64,000 bases of DNA from Salinivirgaceae bacterium (GTDB taxonomy: Bacteria > Bacteroidota > Bacteroidia > Bacteroidales > SZUA-534), in NCBI GenBank assembly GCA_017474765.1, contig JAFVGW010000037.1, forward strand, positions 24,680 through 88,679, given 5' to 3'. This document shows, one piece after another, positions 35,011-44,501 of the stretch. Position 1 is the first letter of the stretch, and every line of letters starts with the position of its first letter. Both the position numbers and the translations under genes were made by a program. Below the pieces are notes generated by a model. That model was given only the letters and a program-made list of their open reading frames with translations, was not told the origin of the DNA and searched no databases.

Positions 35011-38000
35011 ATGAGCGATTTAATTAAGCCAGCATTCTTATTTGAAACTAGTTGGGAAGTTTGCAACAAGGTGGGTGGAATCCACACTGTGATAACTTCG
35101 AAAATGCCGAACGAATATGCCGCTTACGGCGACAACATTATGTTCATCGGCCCCGATTTGGTTAGGGAAGAGGGCAATTCAGAGTTCACTGAGGACAAGA
35201 GCCTGTTTCCCGAATGGAAGGAGACGGCTGAGAAAGAAGGCCTGCGCATAAAGATTGGCCGCTGGAACGTGGCTCACAAGCCGCTGGCGGTGCTGGTCGA
35301 TTATACAGTATTTATTCCGCTGAAAGACAAACTGCTGGCTTCGTGGTGGGAGACCTACAAACTCGATTCCATCACAGGCGAGTGGGAGTATATTGAGTCG
35401 GTGCTGTTCGGCTATGCGGCTGGCAAGGTGGTGGAGAGTTACAAAAACTTCTATCTGCCTGACGCACCAGTGGTTGCACAGTTCCACGAGTGGCAGACTG
35501 GCTCGGGTGTTCTCTATCTCGACCGCGCCTGCCCGAAGGTGGCAACCGTGTTCACCACACACGCTACAGTGCTGGGCCGCTCGGTTGCGGGCAACGGATT
35601 CCCGCTCTACAAGAGCCTGGGCTCGTTCGACCCCGACATCCGCGCACGCGAACTTGGCGTGATGGCCAAGCACTCACTAGAGAAGACCGCCGCCCAAGTG
35701 GCATCGGTCTACACAACGGTGAGCAAGGTGACAGCCAACGAGTGCAAGGTGCTTTTGAATAACGAACCCGATGCAGTTACACCTAACGGATTTGCACTCA
35801 ATCACTTGCCGCATATGGACGACAATGTGACCAAAGAAGCCCGCAAGAAACTTGCCGAGGTTACTGAGGCGCTGACAGGCAACAAGTGCGACGATGAGAC
35901 TCTGTTTGTGGCAATCTCTGGCCGCTACGAGTTCAAAAACAAGGGCATCGACATCTTTATCGACGCACTCGGCAAACTGAACCAGCAGGGCGGTTACAAG
36001 CACAACATTGTCGGTTTCATTCTGGTGCCGAACTTCAACTACGGCCCGCGCAAATGCCTGCAAGACCGTCTGGCCGACAGCAATGTCCGCATACCCGACG
36101 AGCGCATCACAACGCACTCGCTCAACCCCGACTACTACGACCCCGTGATGGACAAAACCCATCAGTTGCAACTGACTAATAATCAGGGGCAGCAGGTGAA
36201 TGTGGTGCTGGTTCCTGTCTATCTGAACGGCAACGACGGCATCTTCAATATGTCGTACTACAACCTGCTGAGCGGTTTCGATTTGACGGCCTTCCCGTCG
36301 TACTACGAGCCGTGGGGCTACACACCGCTTGAGAGCATCGCTGTTGGCGTGCCCACGGTGACCACAAGCCTTGCGGGATTCGGCCAGTGGATGCTGAAAA
36401 AGACCAGCGGAATCCAGGATGGCATTGAGGTTGTGACCCGCACTGAAGACAACTACTGGGATGTGGTTGACGAACTTGTGAATGTCATCAACCGCGTTTA
36501 CAAGATGTCGCCCGCCGACCGCGCCAAACTGCGCAAGCGCGCCAAAGAGCAGGCTAGCGAAATCAGTTGGGACAATCTGTTCCACTACTACGCCGAAGCC
36601 TACAGCAAGGCGCTCACACTGTCGCTCGCACGCGTCGACGACCAAATAATGCATACGAACAATAATTTTAATAATAGTCAAAAACTTATGAGTAACGAAC
36701 CAATTTGGAAGAAGATGATTATCCATTCAGACCTTCCTGAAAGGCTGAAAAATCTGGATAATCTGGCAAATAACCTGTGGTGGTGCTGGAATTACGAGGC
36801 AATTGAGATGTTCAAATACATCGACCCCGAGCTGTGGGCAAAGGTTGAGAAGAACCCAATCGCCCTGCTGAAGGTGGTTTCAACCGCCCGTCTGGCCGAA
36901 CTTGAGAAAGACACAGCGTTCCTGGCCAAATTCGACCGCGTGTCGAAGAATTTCGCAGAATATATGAGCGTGGCACCGCGCAACGATATGCCACTGGTTG
37001 GCTACTTCAGTATGGAGTACGGCCTGACCGACAACCTGAAGATTTTCTCGGGCGGTCTGGGCATTCTGGCAGGCGACTACCTGAAAGAGGCCAGCGACTC
37101 GAATATGCCGATGGTTGGCGTCGGATTCCTTTACAAATACGGATATTTCACTCAGGAACTGACAGTTTCGGGTGAGCAGCAGGCAAGTCTGGTTCCGCAG
37201 AATATGGACAATCTGCCGATTTCCGCCGTTCTCGACGAGTTCAAACGTCAACTGACCATTTCGCTCAACCTGCCAGGACGTATGGTGAAAGCCCGCATCT
37301 GGAAAGTGCAGGTTGGTCGTGTGCCTTTGTATCTGCTTGATACTGAAGACCCCGACAACAGCGCTGAGGACCGCGCAATCACGCAGCAACTCTACGGCGG
37401 CGACTGGGAGAACCGTTTGAAACAGGAGATGCTGCTCGGCCTTGGCGGTATTCGCGCCCTGAAGGCGATGAACATTAAGCCGAACGTGTTCCACTGCAAC
37501 GAGGGACACGCCGCAATGATTAACGTTGAGCGTCTGTCGGATTATGTTCAGCACGAGAATTTGACTTTCAACGAGGCTCTTGAGGCTGTCCGCGCTTCGT
37601 CGCTGTTCACCACACACACACCAGTTCCCGCTGGCCACGACGCCTTCGACCAGAATATGATTCGCACCTATCTGCGCCCGATTCCAGAGCGTCTGAAGAT
37701 TGATTGGGACACATTTATGAACCTTGGCCTTGCACCCGACGGCAAGTTCTCGATGAGCGTTCTGGCAACCCGCACTTCGCAGGAGATGAACGGCGTTTCG
37801 ATGCTGCACGGCGATGTGACAAAGGAGATGTTCAAGTATATGTGGCCTGGTTTCTCGACCAACGAACTGTATATCAATTATGTAACCAACGGCGTTCATA
37901 TGCCGACGTGGGCTGCCAAAGAGTGGCGCCGTCTGTATGAGAGCACCTTCGGCGACGGCTTTATGCAAGACCAGTCGAACACCAAATACTGGGAGAAGAT

Positions 38001-38772
38001 TTTCGACGTTCAGGACAGCGTCATCTGGGATTTGCGCAACCAACTGCGTAAGAAGTTGATTGACTACGTGAAGGCACGTTTCGAGAAGAGTTCGATTATG
38101 CGTCACGAAAGCCCGAAATATGTGGTTGAGACTTTGAGCAGACTCAACGAGCACACTCTGACAATCGGCTTCGCACGCCGCTTTGCAACCTATAAGCGCG
38201 CTCACTTGCTCTTCAGCGACATCGACCGTCTGGCAAAAATCGTGAACAATCCGTCGTGCCCAGTTCAATTCCTGTTTGCAGGTAAGGCTCACCCGCACGA
38301 CAAGGCTGGTCAGGATTTGATTAAGAATATTGTTGAGATTTCGCGCCGTCCAGAGTTCGTTGGCAAGATACTGTTCCTTGAGAACTATGATATGGACCTT
38401 GCAAAACGTCTGGTTCGCGGTGTCGATGTTTGGTTGAACAACCCGACACGTCCGTTGGAGGCCAGCGGTACTAGCGGTCAGAAAGCCGAAATGAACGGCG
38501 TGCTGAACTTCAGCGTGCTCGACGGCTGGTGGGTTGAGGGCTACAAAGAGAAGGCTGGCTGGGCGCTTCCACAGGAGCAGACCTATCAGAACCAACAGTT
38601 CCAGAACGAACTGGATGCCGCCACAATCTACAGCATCCTTGAGAACGAGATTATCCCGCTGTTCTATCAGCGCAACAACTTCGGCATCCCGACAGAGTGG
38701 GTTCAGTACATCAAACGTTCAATCGCAGGCATCGCACCGCACTTCACAACAAAGCGTATGCTCGACGACTAA
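35011..38772 (+). CDS. Glycogen synthase (GT3)-alpha-glucan phosphorylase (GT35) fusion, ended by an in-frame TAA
   Basis: A two-enzyme polypeptide. Residues 1 to about 550 are a GT3 glycogen synthase (LFETSWEVCNKVGGIHTV, FHEWQTGSGVLYL, TVFTTHATVLGR, FPSYYEPWGYTPLES). From about 563 comes the N-terminal domain of the short phosphorylase class (LDNLANNLWWCWNYEA), then the phosphorylase (YFSMEYGLTDNLKIFSGGLGILAGDY). The PLP-binding Lys is in EASGTSGQKAEMNG (about 1158). The frame stops at TAA 38770-38772, after ...KRMLDD, but 146 further codons continue in the same frame with clear phosphorylase character. The full family-like length would be 1400. Synthesis and breakdown of the same polymer in one chain suggests tight coupling. 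Confidence 0.92.
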   Translation: MSDLIKPAFLFETSWEVCNKVGGIHTVITSKMPNEYAAYGDNIMFIGPDLVREEGNSEFTEDKSLFPEWKETAEKEGLRIKIGRWNVAHKPLAVLVDYTVFIPLKDKLLASWWETYKLDSITGEWEYIESVLFGYAAGKVVESYKNFYLPDAPVVAQFHEWQTGSGVLYLDRACPKVATVFTTHATVLGRSVAGNGFPLYKSLGSFDPDIRARELGVMAKHSLEKTAAQVASVYTTVSKVTANECKVLLNNEPDAVTPNGFALNHLPHMDDNVTKEARKKLAEVTEALTGNKCDDETLFVAISGRYEFKNKGIDIFIDALGKLNQQGGYKHNIVGFILVPNFNYGPRKCLQDRLADSNVRIPDERITTHSLNPDYYDPVMDKTHQLQLTNNQGQQVNVVLVPVYLNGNDGIFNMSYYNLLSGFDLTAFPSYYEPWGYTPLESIAVGVPTVTTSLAGFGQWMLKKTSGIQDGIEVVTRTEDNYWDVVDELVNVINRVYKMSPADRAKLRKRAKEQASEISWDNLFHYYAEAYSKALTLSLARVDDQIMHTNNNFNNSQKLMSNEPIWKKMIIHSDLPERLKNLDNLANNLWWCWNYEAIEMFKYIDPELWAKVEKNPIALLKVVSTARLAELEKDTAFLAKFDRVSKNFAEYMSVAPRNDMPLVGYFSMEYGLTDNLKIFSGGLGILAGDYLKEASDSNMPMVGVGFLYKYGYFTQELTVSGEQQASLVPQNMDNLPISAVLDEFKRQLTISLNLPGRMVKARIWKVQVGRVPLYLLDTEDPDNSAEDRAITQQLYGGDWENRLKQEMLLGLGGIRALKAMNIKPNVFHCNEGHAAMINVERLSDYVQHENLTFNEALEAVRASSLFTTHTPVPAGHDAFDQNMIRTYLRPIPERLKIDWDTFMNLGLAPDGKFSMSVLATRTSQEMNGVSMLHGDVTKEMFKYMWPGFSTNELYINYVTNGVHMPTWAAKEWRRLYESTFGDGFMQDQSNTKYWEKIFDVQDSVIWDLRNQLRKKLIDYVKARFEKSSIMRHESPKYVVETLSRLNEHTLTIGFARRFATYKRAHLLFSDIDRLAKIVNNPSCPVQFLFAGKAHPHDKAGQDLIKNIVEISRRPEFVGKILFLENYDMDLAKRLVRGVDVWLNNPTRPLEASGTSGQKAEMNGVLNFSVLDGWWVEGYKEKAGWALPQEQTYQNQQFQNELDAATIYSILENEIIPLFYQRNNFGIPTEWVQYIKRSIAGIAPHFTTKRMLDD

Positions 38773-39213
38773 ATCAACAAGTATTACTCACCGCTCTACA
38801 AGCGCAGCAGCAAGGTCATTGCCGACAACTTCAAAGTTGCCCGCGACCTGTCGCGCTGGAAGAACAAAATTTACGAGAACTGGGATAAGATTGAAGTTGT
38901 CTCGGTTGACTTCCCGAGCACCCTTAAGACAGAGTTCAAGGCAGGCCAGAACTATCACGGTGAGGTGATTGTTGACATCAAGAACCTTGACATCGACGAC
39001 GTAGGAGTGGAGATGGTTATTATGGACCAGGACTGCACCAAACTGCTCGACCGCAAGGAACTGAAACTCAACAAGCACGTTGACTCGATGGCCTTCTTCG
39101 AAATCGACTTCAAACTCGACCATCCAGGCTCATACGACTACGGTGTTCGTCTGTTCGCAAAGAACGTCGACCTGCCGCACCGTCAGGATGTTCCGCTCTT
39201 GCGTTGGGTTTAA
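38773..39213 (+). pseudogene. Displaced C-terminus of the phosphorylase, downstream of the in-frame stop
   Basis: This frame directly continues that of the fusion gene after TAA. It encodes 146 residues beginning INKYYSPLYKRS and ending PLLRWV before TAA 39211-39213. The family usually has an aromatic residue (DDY) where the stop stands, so one TAC or TAT to TAA change explains it. The reading frame is intact and codon use matches the upstream part. Either the mutation is very recent, it is a sequencing or assembly error, or the stop is read through. An independent start inside it (38965) would give only a fragment. Confidence 0.8.
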
Positions 39214-39251
39214 TCAATGAGAGAAGGATTGAATGAGTGAAATTCAATAGA

Positions 39252-39286
39252 AAACCCCGAAAGGCACTGCTTTTCGGGGTTTTTAG
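39252..39286 (+). terminator. Intrinsic terminator of the glycogen operon
   Basis: The arms AAACCCCGAAA and TTTCGGGGTTT are followed by a T-run. Its position after 39213, not after the TAA at 38772, supports 39213 as the original gene end. Confidence 0.88.
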
Positions 39287-39360
39287 TTTGCGTAGCAGCG
39301 TTTTCCGAAGGTTATTACCTACGACTATTCTGTTTCACCACTTTGTGGTTATGTGCACGT

Positions 39361-39553
39361 GCGCCCTGGCGGGCGGAAATTGATAGAAAATTGAAGGTTA
39401 AAATTTTACCAAAACATTAAAAATCAAATTTTTATAAAATTTCCTTTGCAATTTTGTTCAAATTTCTCGCGCAGTGATAACGCATAATTTCTAACCAAAC
39501 GCATCCGAACTAAACCAAAAATTGTTCGGATACATTTGGGTTAGTTTGGTTAG
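39361..39553. repeat. CTAACCAAAC two-helix element, copy A
   Basis: A box GCGCCCTGGCGGGCGGAAAT (39361-39380) is followed, after an AT-rich stretch, by an outer helix CTAACCAAAC (39491-39500)/GTTTGGTTAG (39544-39553) and an inner helix ATCCGAAC (39503-39510)/GTTCGGAT (39524-39531). Copy B lies at 47585-47710. The 39214-39788 gap contains no gene. Confidence 0.7.
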
Positions 39554-39564
39554 AGTCCCAAAAC

Positions 39565-39779
39565 GGGCTGAAAGCCCAACCCATCAATAGCCCAACGCAG
39601 AGTGAGCGCAGCGAACGGCACGTTGGGTGATGCGTCCCACACACACCATAGCGCGCTGAAGGCGCAACTCATACAAATTTTATGAATTGCGCTTTCAGCG
39701 CGCCAATGTTAAACGGCAACGTTACCCAAGGCAAGCGAAGCGGCGCCTTGGGCTATGTTGTTTTGCGCCTTCAGCGCGC
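39565..39779. repeat. Cluster of five hairpins downstream of the glycogen operon
   Basis: It contains GGGCT-gaa-AGCCC (39565-39577), CCCAACG/CGTTGGG (39591-39627), a 22-base imperfect stem opening GCGCGCTGAAGGCGC (39651-39703), CCCAAGGC/GCCTTGGG (39725-39752), and an inverted half-copy TTGCGCCTTCAGCGCGC (39763-39779). The cluster sits between convergent genes and could act as a bidirectional transcription barrier. Its main stem type resembles dispersed palindromes. Confidence 0.7.
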
Positions 39780-39788
39780 TTGCCAAAA

Positions 39789-40895
39789 CTACAACTTTGC
39801 TTTATACATACGGCACTCGCCCTCATCCGCCACAAGCCACAAATACATTGTGTTGCTGCTACAACTGTATGTCGGGTATGCATAAATCCTCCTGTCGGTT
39901 GCTTTATATCGGCCAATCAGATTACCATCCCAATCGAACCTGAAGATTTCGGAGTTCTTATCCATAAGTTTAGGTGACCATTTCAAATAAGTGCGGCAGT
40001 TCACCACAAAAATGTTTTCATCGTCGCTCGTTGGAACCCTGTAATATTCATTTCGGCCATAGCCTTTGTCCCACCACGTTCCTATAGATGCATCAATTTG
40101 GTATTGGCCGTCGTCGGGTTCGGGGCCGTTTACTCTTTTTATCAGGTTCAAATCCAAATCGAACACTTTTGCGGATGGCCTATATGCGCTAAAACAAACC
40201 ATGCGGTTCTTTTGCTTGTTAACCGAAAGATATTCGCGTGATACGTGATCCATATATACTGCTCCATTTTCATCGGATTCCTTGTATTCGGGGATGTAGC
40301 AGCCGCTTTTGGTGAACTGGTAGAATTCGGGCAAATTGGCGTTAGCCTCACAACCAGGAAGGCTGCCATCGAAATAAAAAAAGTTGCTTGTCATAAACGA
40401 TGTGTCATCGATAGCACTAAATCCCGCAAAAAAGTATCTTTCAATATTTATGATATTCGGCTTGTAGGCGTTGCCAAGCATAATAGCCGAATCGAGATTG
40501 AACGGCACAAATCGTTTTGTTTCATAACTGACCAAACCTAAATAGTTTAGCGAAAGATGCGAGAAGATATTGATCAGTTCGCCTGGGCCGCGGCCGAAAC
40601 TGAAATATTCTCCAATAATGCTGCCGTTGTTCAGATTGACCAAAGTCAGCATCTTCCTAAGCGGGTAGGGGGTGTTGTCTTTCACCACAATCAAAACGGA
40701 GTCTTGGTACACATAGCAAGCGTGCATCCCCATTGTGTACTCTTCAGGCAGGTCGATTTTCTCTAATTTCAATTCTTGCAGCGGCGGCAAAGCATCCTCT
40801 TTTAAGGTTATAATCTTGCCATCAGTGTTTTGTTGTGAGTTGCAGGCGGCCAAACCAATGGCCAACGCTGCGCAGAAAATGGTTTTGTGGTTCAT
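39789..40895 (-). CDS. 6-bladed beta-propeller lipoprotein (propeller 6)
   Basis: 368 residues with an SPII signal (LAIGLAACNSQQ). The mature part has the Bacteroidota 6-bladed propeller pattern: repeated Y/F-aromatic strands, the SFGRGPGELINI loop shared by the family (RGxGPxE-type), and late blades such as DENIFVVNCR and NSEIFRFDWDGNLIGRYKA. It is the last gene of the minus-strand block, following the small lipoprotein. Members of this family are cell-envelope proteins of unknown ligand. It is more diverged than the four clustered copies and does not share their terminal sequences. Confidence 0.8.
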   Translation of the reverse strand: MNHKTIFCAALAIGLAACNSQQNTDGKIITLKEDALPPLQELKLEKIDLPEEYTMGMHACYVYQDSVLIVVKDNTPYPLRKMLTLVNLNNGSIIGEYFSFGRGPGELINIFSHLSLNYLGLVSYETKRFVPFNLDSAIMLGNAYKPNIINIERYFFAGFSAIDDTSFMTSNFFYFDGSLPGCEANANLPEFYQFTKSGCYIPEYKESDENGAVYMDHVSREYLSVNKQKNRMVCFSAYRPSAKVFDLDLNLIKRVNGPEPDDGQYQIDASIGTWWDKGYGRNEYYRVPTSDDENIFVVNCRTYLKWSPKLMDKNSEIFRFDWDGNLIGRYKATDRRIYAYPTYSCSSNTMYLWLVADEGECRMYKAKL

Positions 40896-40914
40896 AGTTT
40901 TAAGTTATCGAGTT

Positions 40915-41283
40915 TTAGTTCTTTCGTTTCAAAATAGTATCGTCAAGTTTTAATTTTTTATTACTCAAAACTTTCAATTCAAGATTTCCTTCAATAAAAC
41001 CACCACCTTGAAGTGCTTTTGCAATATCATCTAATTCGGGATTTCTATTGCACTTTATCGTTATTAAATTGTTGTGTAAATGCCATTCGCCGTAACAATT
41101 ATTCTGTGCTAAATCAAACAATTTCATTAAAGAACAAGTGCTGTCTTGATTCAGTTTTAATTCAACATAATAGAACCCTTCCTTTCCATCATAAGTGCCA
41201 CACAATGTATTAAATGCATACTGCTGACTTTTGCAGGAATAAAAAAGGAACGGGATTGATAAAATTACAACCAACTTTTTCAT
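40915..41283 (-). CDS. Small lipoprotein of unknown function
   Basis: 122 residues with an SPII signal (LSIPFLFYSCKSQQ). The mature part contains beta-type strands (GTYDGKEGFYYVELKLNQDSTCSL, CYGEWHLHNNLITIKC) resembling a small lipocalin-like barrel. It lies 24 bases after the RND permease gene and 19 bases before the propeller, so it is probably part of the efflux operon. No family recognised. Confidence 0.6.
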   Translation of the reverse strand: MKKLVVILSIPFLFYSCKSQQYAFNTLCGTYDGKEGFYYVELKLNQDSTCSLMKLFDLAQNNCYGEWHLHNNLITIKCNRNPELDDIAKALQGGGFIEGNLELKVLSNKKLKLDDTILKRKN

Positions 41284-41307
41284 TGTTATAATGCGTTTTC
41301 CATTCGT

Positions 41308-44300
41308 TTAATTCGGTGACAACTCTGATTGCGCCGCCCTTTTTCCCAAATCGAAGAAGACTGGCATAAAGAGCGCCAGGGCGATGATGGAGAAGACCAT
41401 TCCGCCGATGACGCCGATGGCGAAGGCGAACCAGAAGACATCGTCGTTGCCGTCGAAGAGGAAGGGGATGAGGCCCAGCACGGTGCTGACAATGGTGAGC
41501 ATTGTGGGCACAATCTTGCGGTTGAAGGCCTTGAGGTACGAGCGCAGCCCTGGGCGGCGGCTGATGGCGCTCACGGTGTTGAACTCGGCCGTGAGGTAGA
41601 TGCCCGCGTTCACCACAATGCCGCAGAGCATCACCATTGCCGCGTAGCCGCCCTGGTCGAAGGTGACGCCGAAAATGGGGTACACCAGGAACAGCCCGAT
41701 GAAACTAACGGGTATCATCAGAATGATGACGAGCGGCTTCTTGAACGACTCGAACAGCGCCGAGCAAATCATCAGAATGACGGCCACCACGCCGAAGAGC
41801 AAGCCCGCCTGCTGGCGTTTTTGTCGGCCGCTCCAGTAGTAACCGCCGCCCGACTTGGCGCGGAAGCCCATCGGGAGGGTTTTGTTGAGGCGGTCAACCT
41901 GTTTCTCAACCAGTTTATTGCGCAATTCCCACGAGCCCACATACTCAAACCCCACGTTGATGGAGTACTCCTGGTTCTCGCGGGTGATGTTCAGGCCAGT
42001 GCGGCTCTTGACAACCGAGCCTACATCGTTCAGGCGGGTTATCACGCTGTCAATCACCACCATATCGTTGCGAATGTGCCAGAGGTCGAAGTAGTCGCGC
42101 TCCTGCGACGAGAGCATCACGGGAGTGTTGTGGGTGCCGTCGAAAACCTGGCCAATCTCGCGGTGGTACATCTGCTCGCCAAGGAAATCGAAGTAACGGC
42201 GCACGTTGATTCCCGTCTGCGTTATGCGCTTGCGGTCGAAATCGAGGCGGAACTCATTGCCCACAAACGAGTTCCAGCCGACTGAGAACCCAGCGTCGCT
42301 CACGCGGCGGTTGTTTTTGAGCGTGTCAATCAGTTGCTCGGCGTAGCGGTAGAGTTGGTCGTAGTTGTAGCCCAGCAGTGTTATTGAGTTGCTCCACGAT
42401 GTTCGGTAAACGCTGTTGCTCAGCGAGCGGTCGTTCTCGTCGAGGGCGCTCACATACCACGTTGCGCCGCCGTAGCCGCAGGCCTTGCGCCAGAGTCGGT
42501 CTTTGAGCACGTAGGGGAAGCGCGAGTGCTCGAACTCCTTCTTGAACCGAATCTCGATGCTGCCGTTGGTGCCCGAGAGCGATGTGCGGAAATCGCTAAT
42601 CTCGTCGAACTGACTGAGCCAGTTCTCCATCTGAATCACAATGTCGTTGAGTTGCTGCACCGAGCAGCCTTCGGGCATCTGCGCCTCAACGCGGAGAATC
42701 TTCTCGGGCTTGGCCTCGCGGTAGAACGAGCCGCCGCCGTTCATCTTCTTGCAGAACAGATTGAACGAGCCTCCCAGAATGTTCTCAAACCACTCCTTGT
42801 TCTTCTGGTACCATTTGCCGCCGATGGTCTCGTTGTAGAAGCCCACCAGGCCGCCCTTTTTGGCCGCGTCGTCGTACTCTGCGAAACCGCTGTGGCGAAC
42901 CTCGGTTGGCAGCAGATTGACGGGCAGGCCGAAGCCCAGCACCAGCACCACAATGAAAATCCAGCGGTGGCCGCGGCACCAGGCAATCAGTCGGGCGTAG
43001 CGGGCGGTGAAGCGCACAATCTTGCGCTTGCGGGCCACGGGCGTGTTGGCCACACCGCGCTGGCGCAGCGGCATCTTGTCGAGCAGGGCGGGCACAAACC
43101 AGAAGGCCACGGCCAGCGAGAGCGAGAGGTTTATGACGATGACCCAGATGAATCCCGACAGGTGGGTGAGTTGCTCCTGCGGCAGGAAGAACACCATCAG
43201 CAGTGCGGCAATGGTGGTGAGCAGAGCGCCCGCCACGGCGCCCATCACGCGGCGGTTGCCGTAGTAGGTGTAGTGGTCGGCCACAACAATGGCCGTATCG
43301 ATGATGATGCCCAGCGAGACGGTGATGCCAGCCATCGAGTAAAGTTCAATGTCGATGCCGAAAAGGCAGTAGAAGATGGCCGCCGCGAGCAGGTTGGCCA
43401 GAATAGTGAGCCCGATGATGGCCAGATAGCGCAGGCTGCGGCTCACAAGCAGCACAAAGAGCAGCAGAATGGCCAGCGACATTCCTGCGCGGAACAGAAT
43501 CTTGTTTATCTCGCGCTTGAGCGACACCGACGCGTCCGACGTCTGCTCAATGGCGAACTTGGGCGGGAAGGTGAGGCGGATTTTCTCCATCATCTGCTTC
43601 ACGGCCGCGCACACGCCGATGGTGTTGATGCCCTCGGCTCCGAAAACATACACATCGATGGTGTTCAGGCCGTTGATGCGGTTGTACTGCGTGGGCAGTT
43701 TCTCCTCGTAGGTGACGCGCGCGAAATCGCCCATCACAAAGAGCCGCCCGTTGGTCTCGGCCACTGGAATCTGCTCAATCTCGCTCTGGCTGCCGCCCAT
43801 TTTCAGGCGCACAAGCATCATCTGGCCCGTGGTGACCATTGTGCCAGCAATATCGTTGCGGAAATAGTCGCCGAAGGCCTTTGTCAGATGGTTGGGCGTG
43901 AGGCCCGCGGCCCGCAGTGCATCGGGGTCGAAGCGGATGACCCACTGGAACGGCATTGCGCCCGACGTGCTGACGCTCTCAACGCCGTCGATTCGCGAAA
44001 GCGGAGTGACAATGTGCTCCTCGGCGTAGCGCGCGATGGCCTCGGGGGGCATATCGGCGTTGATGGTGTAACTCATAATCATCGGGTTGCCGCCCGAGCC
44101 CGACACCGAGCCCGAAACGTAGGGGTTCACGCCCTCGGGCAGTTTGCTTTTTATCTGCCGCAGATGGGTCGATACCTCAAAGCGGGCCGTCTCAATGTCA
44201 ACATCGTCTTTGAAGCGAATCTGCACGTAGCCGCCGCCCTGGTATGACTCGGCCCGCGTGTAGTCGATGCCGCCGATGGTGTTCAGCGCGCCCTCAATCA

Positions 44301-44499
44301 CCGATGTCACCTCCGTCTCGGTGACACGCGCCGAGGCGTTATAGTTGAAACTCACGCTGACCTGGCTCTGCTTGGGGCTGGGGCTGTACTGCAGGCGCAG
44401 AAGCGGCAGCACGGCGGCCCCGACAATCATCAGAACCACCATTATCAGTATGACTGAAAACGAGGAAACCCGCCGACCGTTTTGTTGCAACATATTCAA
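41308..44499 (-). CDS. RND efflux permease, subunit A
   Basis: A 1063-residue inner-membrane transporter of the RND superfamily, expected to export substrates using the proton gradient. It has a TM1 near residues 13-33, large periplasmic loops (after TM1 and TM7), and a TM4 segment with GIIIDTAIVVADHY where the proton-relay Asp is kept (one Asp instead of the AcrB pair). TM10 has CGIVVNAGIYLTAEF. The gene starts 2 bases after the stop of permease B, so a hetero-oligomeric pair, as in MdtBC, is plausible. Substrate unknown. Confidence 0.88.
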   Translation of the reverse strand: MNMLQQNGRRVSSFSVILIMVVLMIVGAAVLPLLRLQYSPSPKQSQVSVSFNYNASARVTETEVTSVIEGALNTIGGIDYTRAESYQGGGYVQIRFKDDVDIETARFEVSTHLRQIKSKLPEGVNPYVSGSVSGSGGNPMIMSYTINADMPPEAIARYAEEHIVTPLSRIDGVESVSTSGAMPFQWVIRFDPDALRAAGLTPNHLTKAFGDYFRNDIAGTMVTTGQMMLVRLKMGGSQSEIEQIPVAETNGRLFVMGDFARVTYEEKLPTQYNRINGLNTIDVYVFGAEGINTIGVCAAVKQMMEKIRLTFPPKFAIEQTSDASVSLKREINKILFRAGMSLAILLLFVLLVSRSLRYLAIIGLTILANLLAAAIFYCLFGIDIELYSMAGITVSLGIIIDTAIVVADHYTYYGNRRVMGAVAGALLTTIAALLMVFFLPQEQLTHLSGFIWVIVINLSLSLAVAFWFVPALLDKMPLRQRGVANTPVARKRKIVRFTARYARLIAWCRGHRWIFIVVLVLGFGLPVNLLPTEVRHSGFAEYDDAAKKGGLVGFYNETIGGKWYQKNKEWFENILGGSFNLFCKKMNGGGSFYREAKPEKILRVEAQMPEGCSVQQLNDIVIQMENWLSQFDEISDFRTSLSGTNGSIEIRFKKEFEHSRFPYVLKDRLWRKACGYGGATWYVSALDENDRSLSNSVYRTSWSNSITLLGYNYDQLYRYAEQLIDTLKNNRRVSDAGFSVGWNSFVGNEFRLDFDRKRITQTGINVRRYFDFLGEQMYHREIGQVFDGTHNTPVMLSSQERDYFDLWHIRNDMVVIDSVITRLNDVGSVVKSRTGLNITRENQEYSINVGFEYVGSWELRNKLVEKQVDRLNKTLPMGFRAKSGGGYYWSGRQKRQQAGLLFGVVAVILMICSALFESFKKPLVIILMIPVSFIGLFLVYPIFGVTFDQGGYAAMVMLCGIVVNAGIYLTAEFNTVSAISRRPGLRSYLKAFNRKIVPTMLTIVSTVLGLIPFLFDGNDDVFWFAFAIGVIGGMVFSIIALALFMPVFFDLGKRAAQSELSPN

Positions 44500-44501
44500 A
44501 A

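Noticed and set aside
36880..38595. 571-codon minus-strand frame inside the GT3-phosphorylase gene
   Set aside because: The plus strand holds the conserved catalytic motifs; the antisense product has no family signature.
38770..38772. Selenocysteine or pyrrolysine recoding of the in-frame stop
   Set aside because: The codon is TAA, not TGA or TAG, and no recoding machinery is seen.
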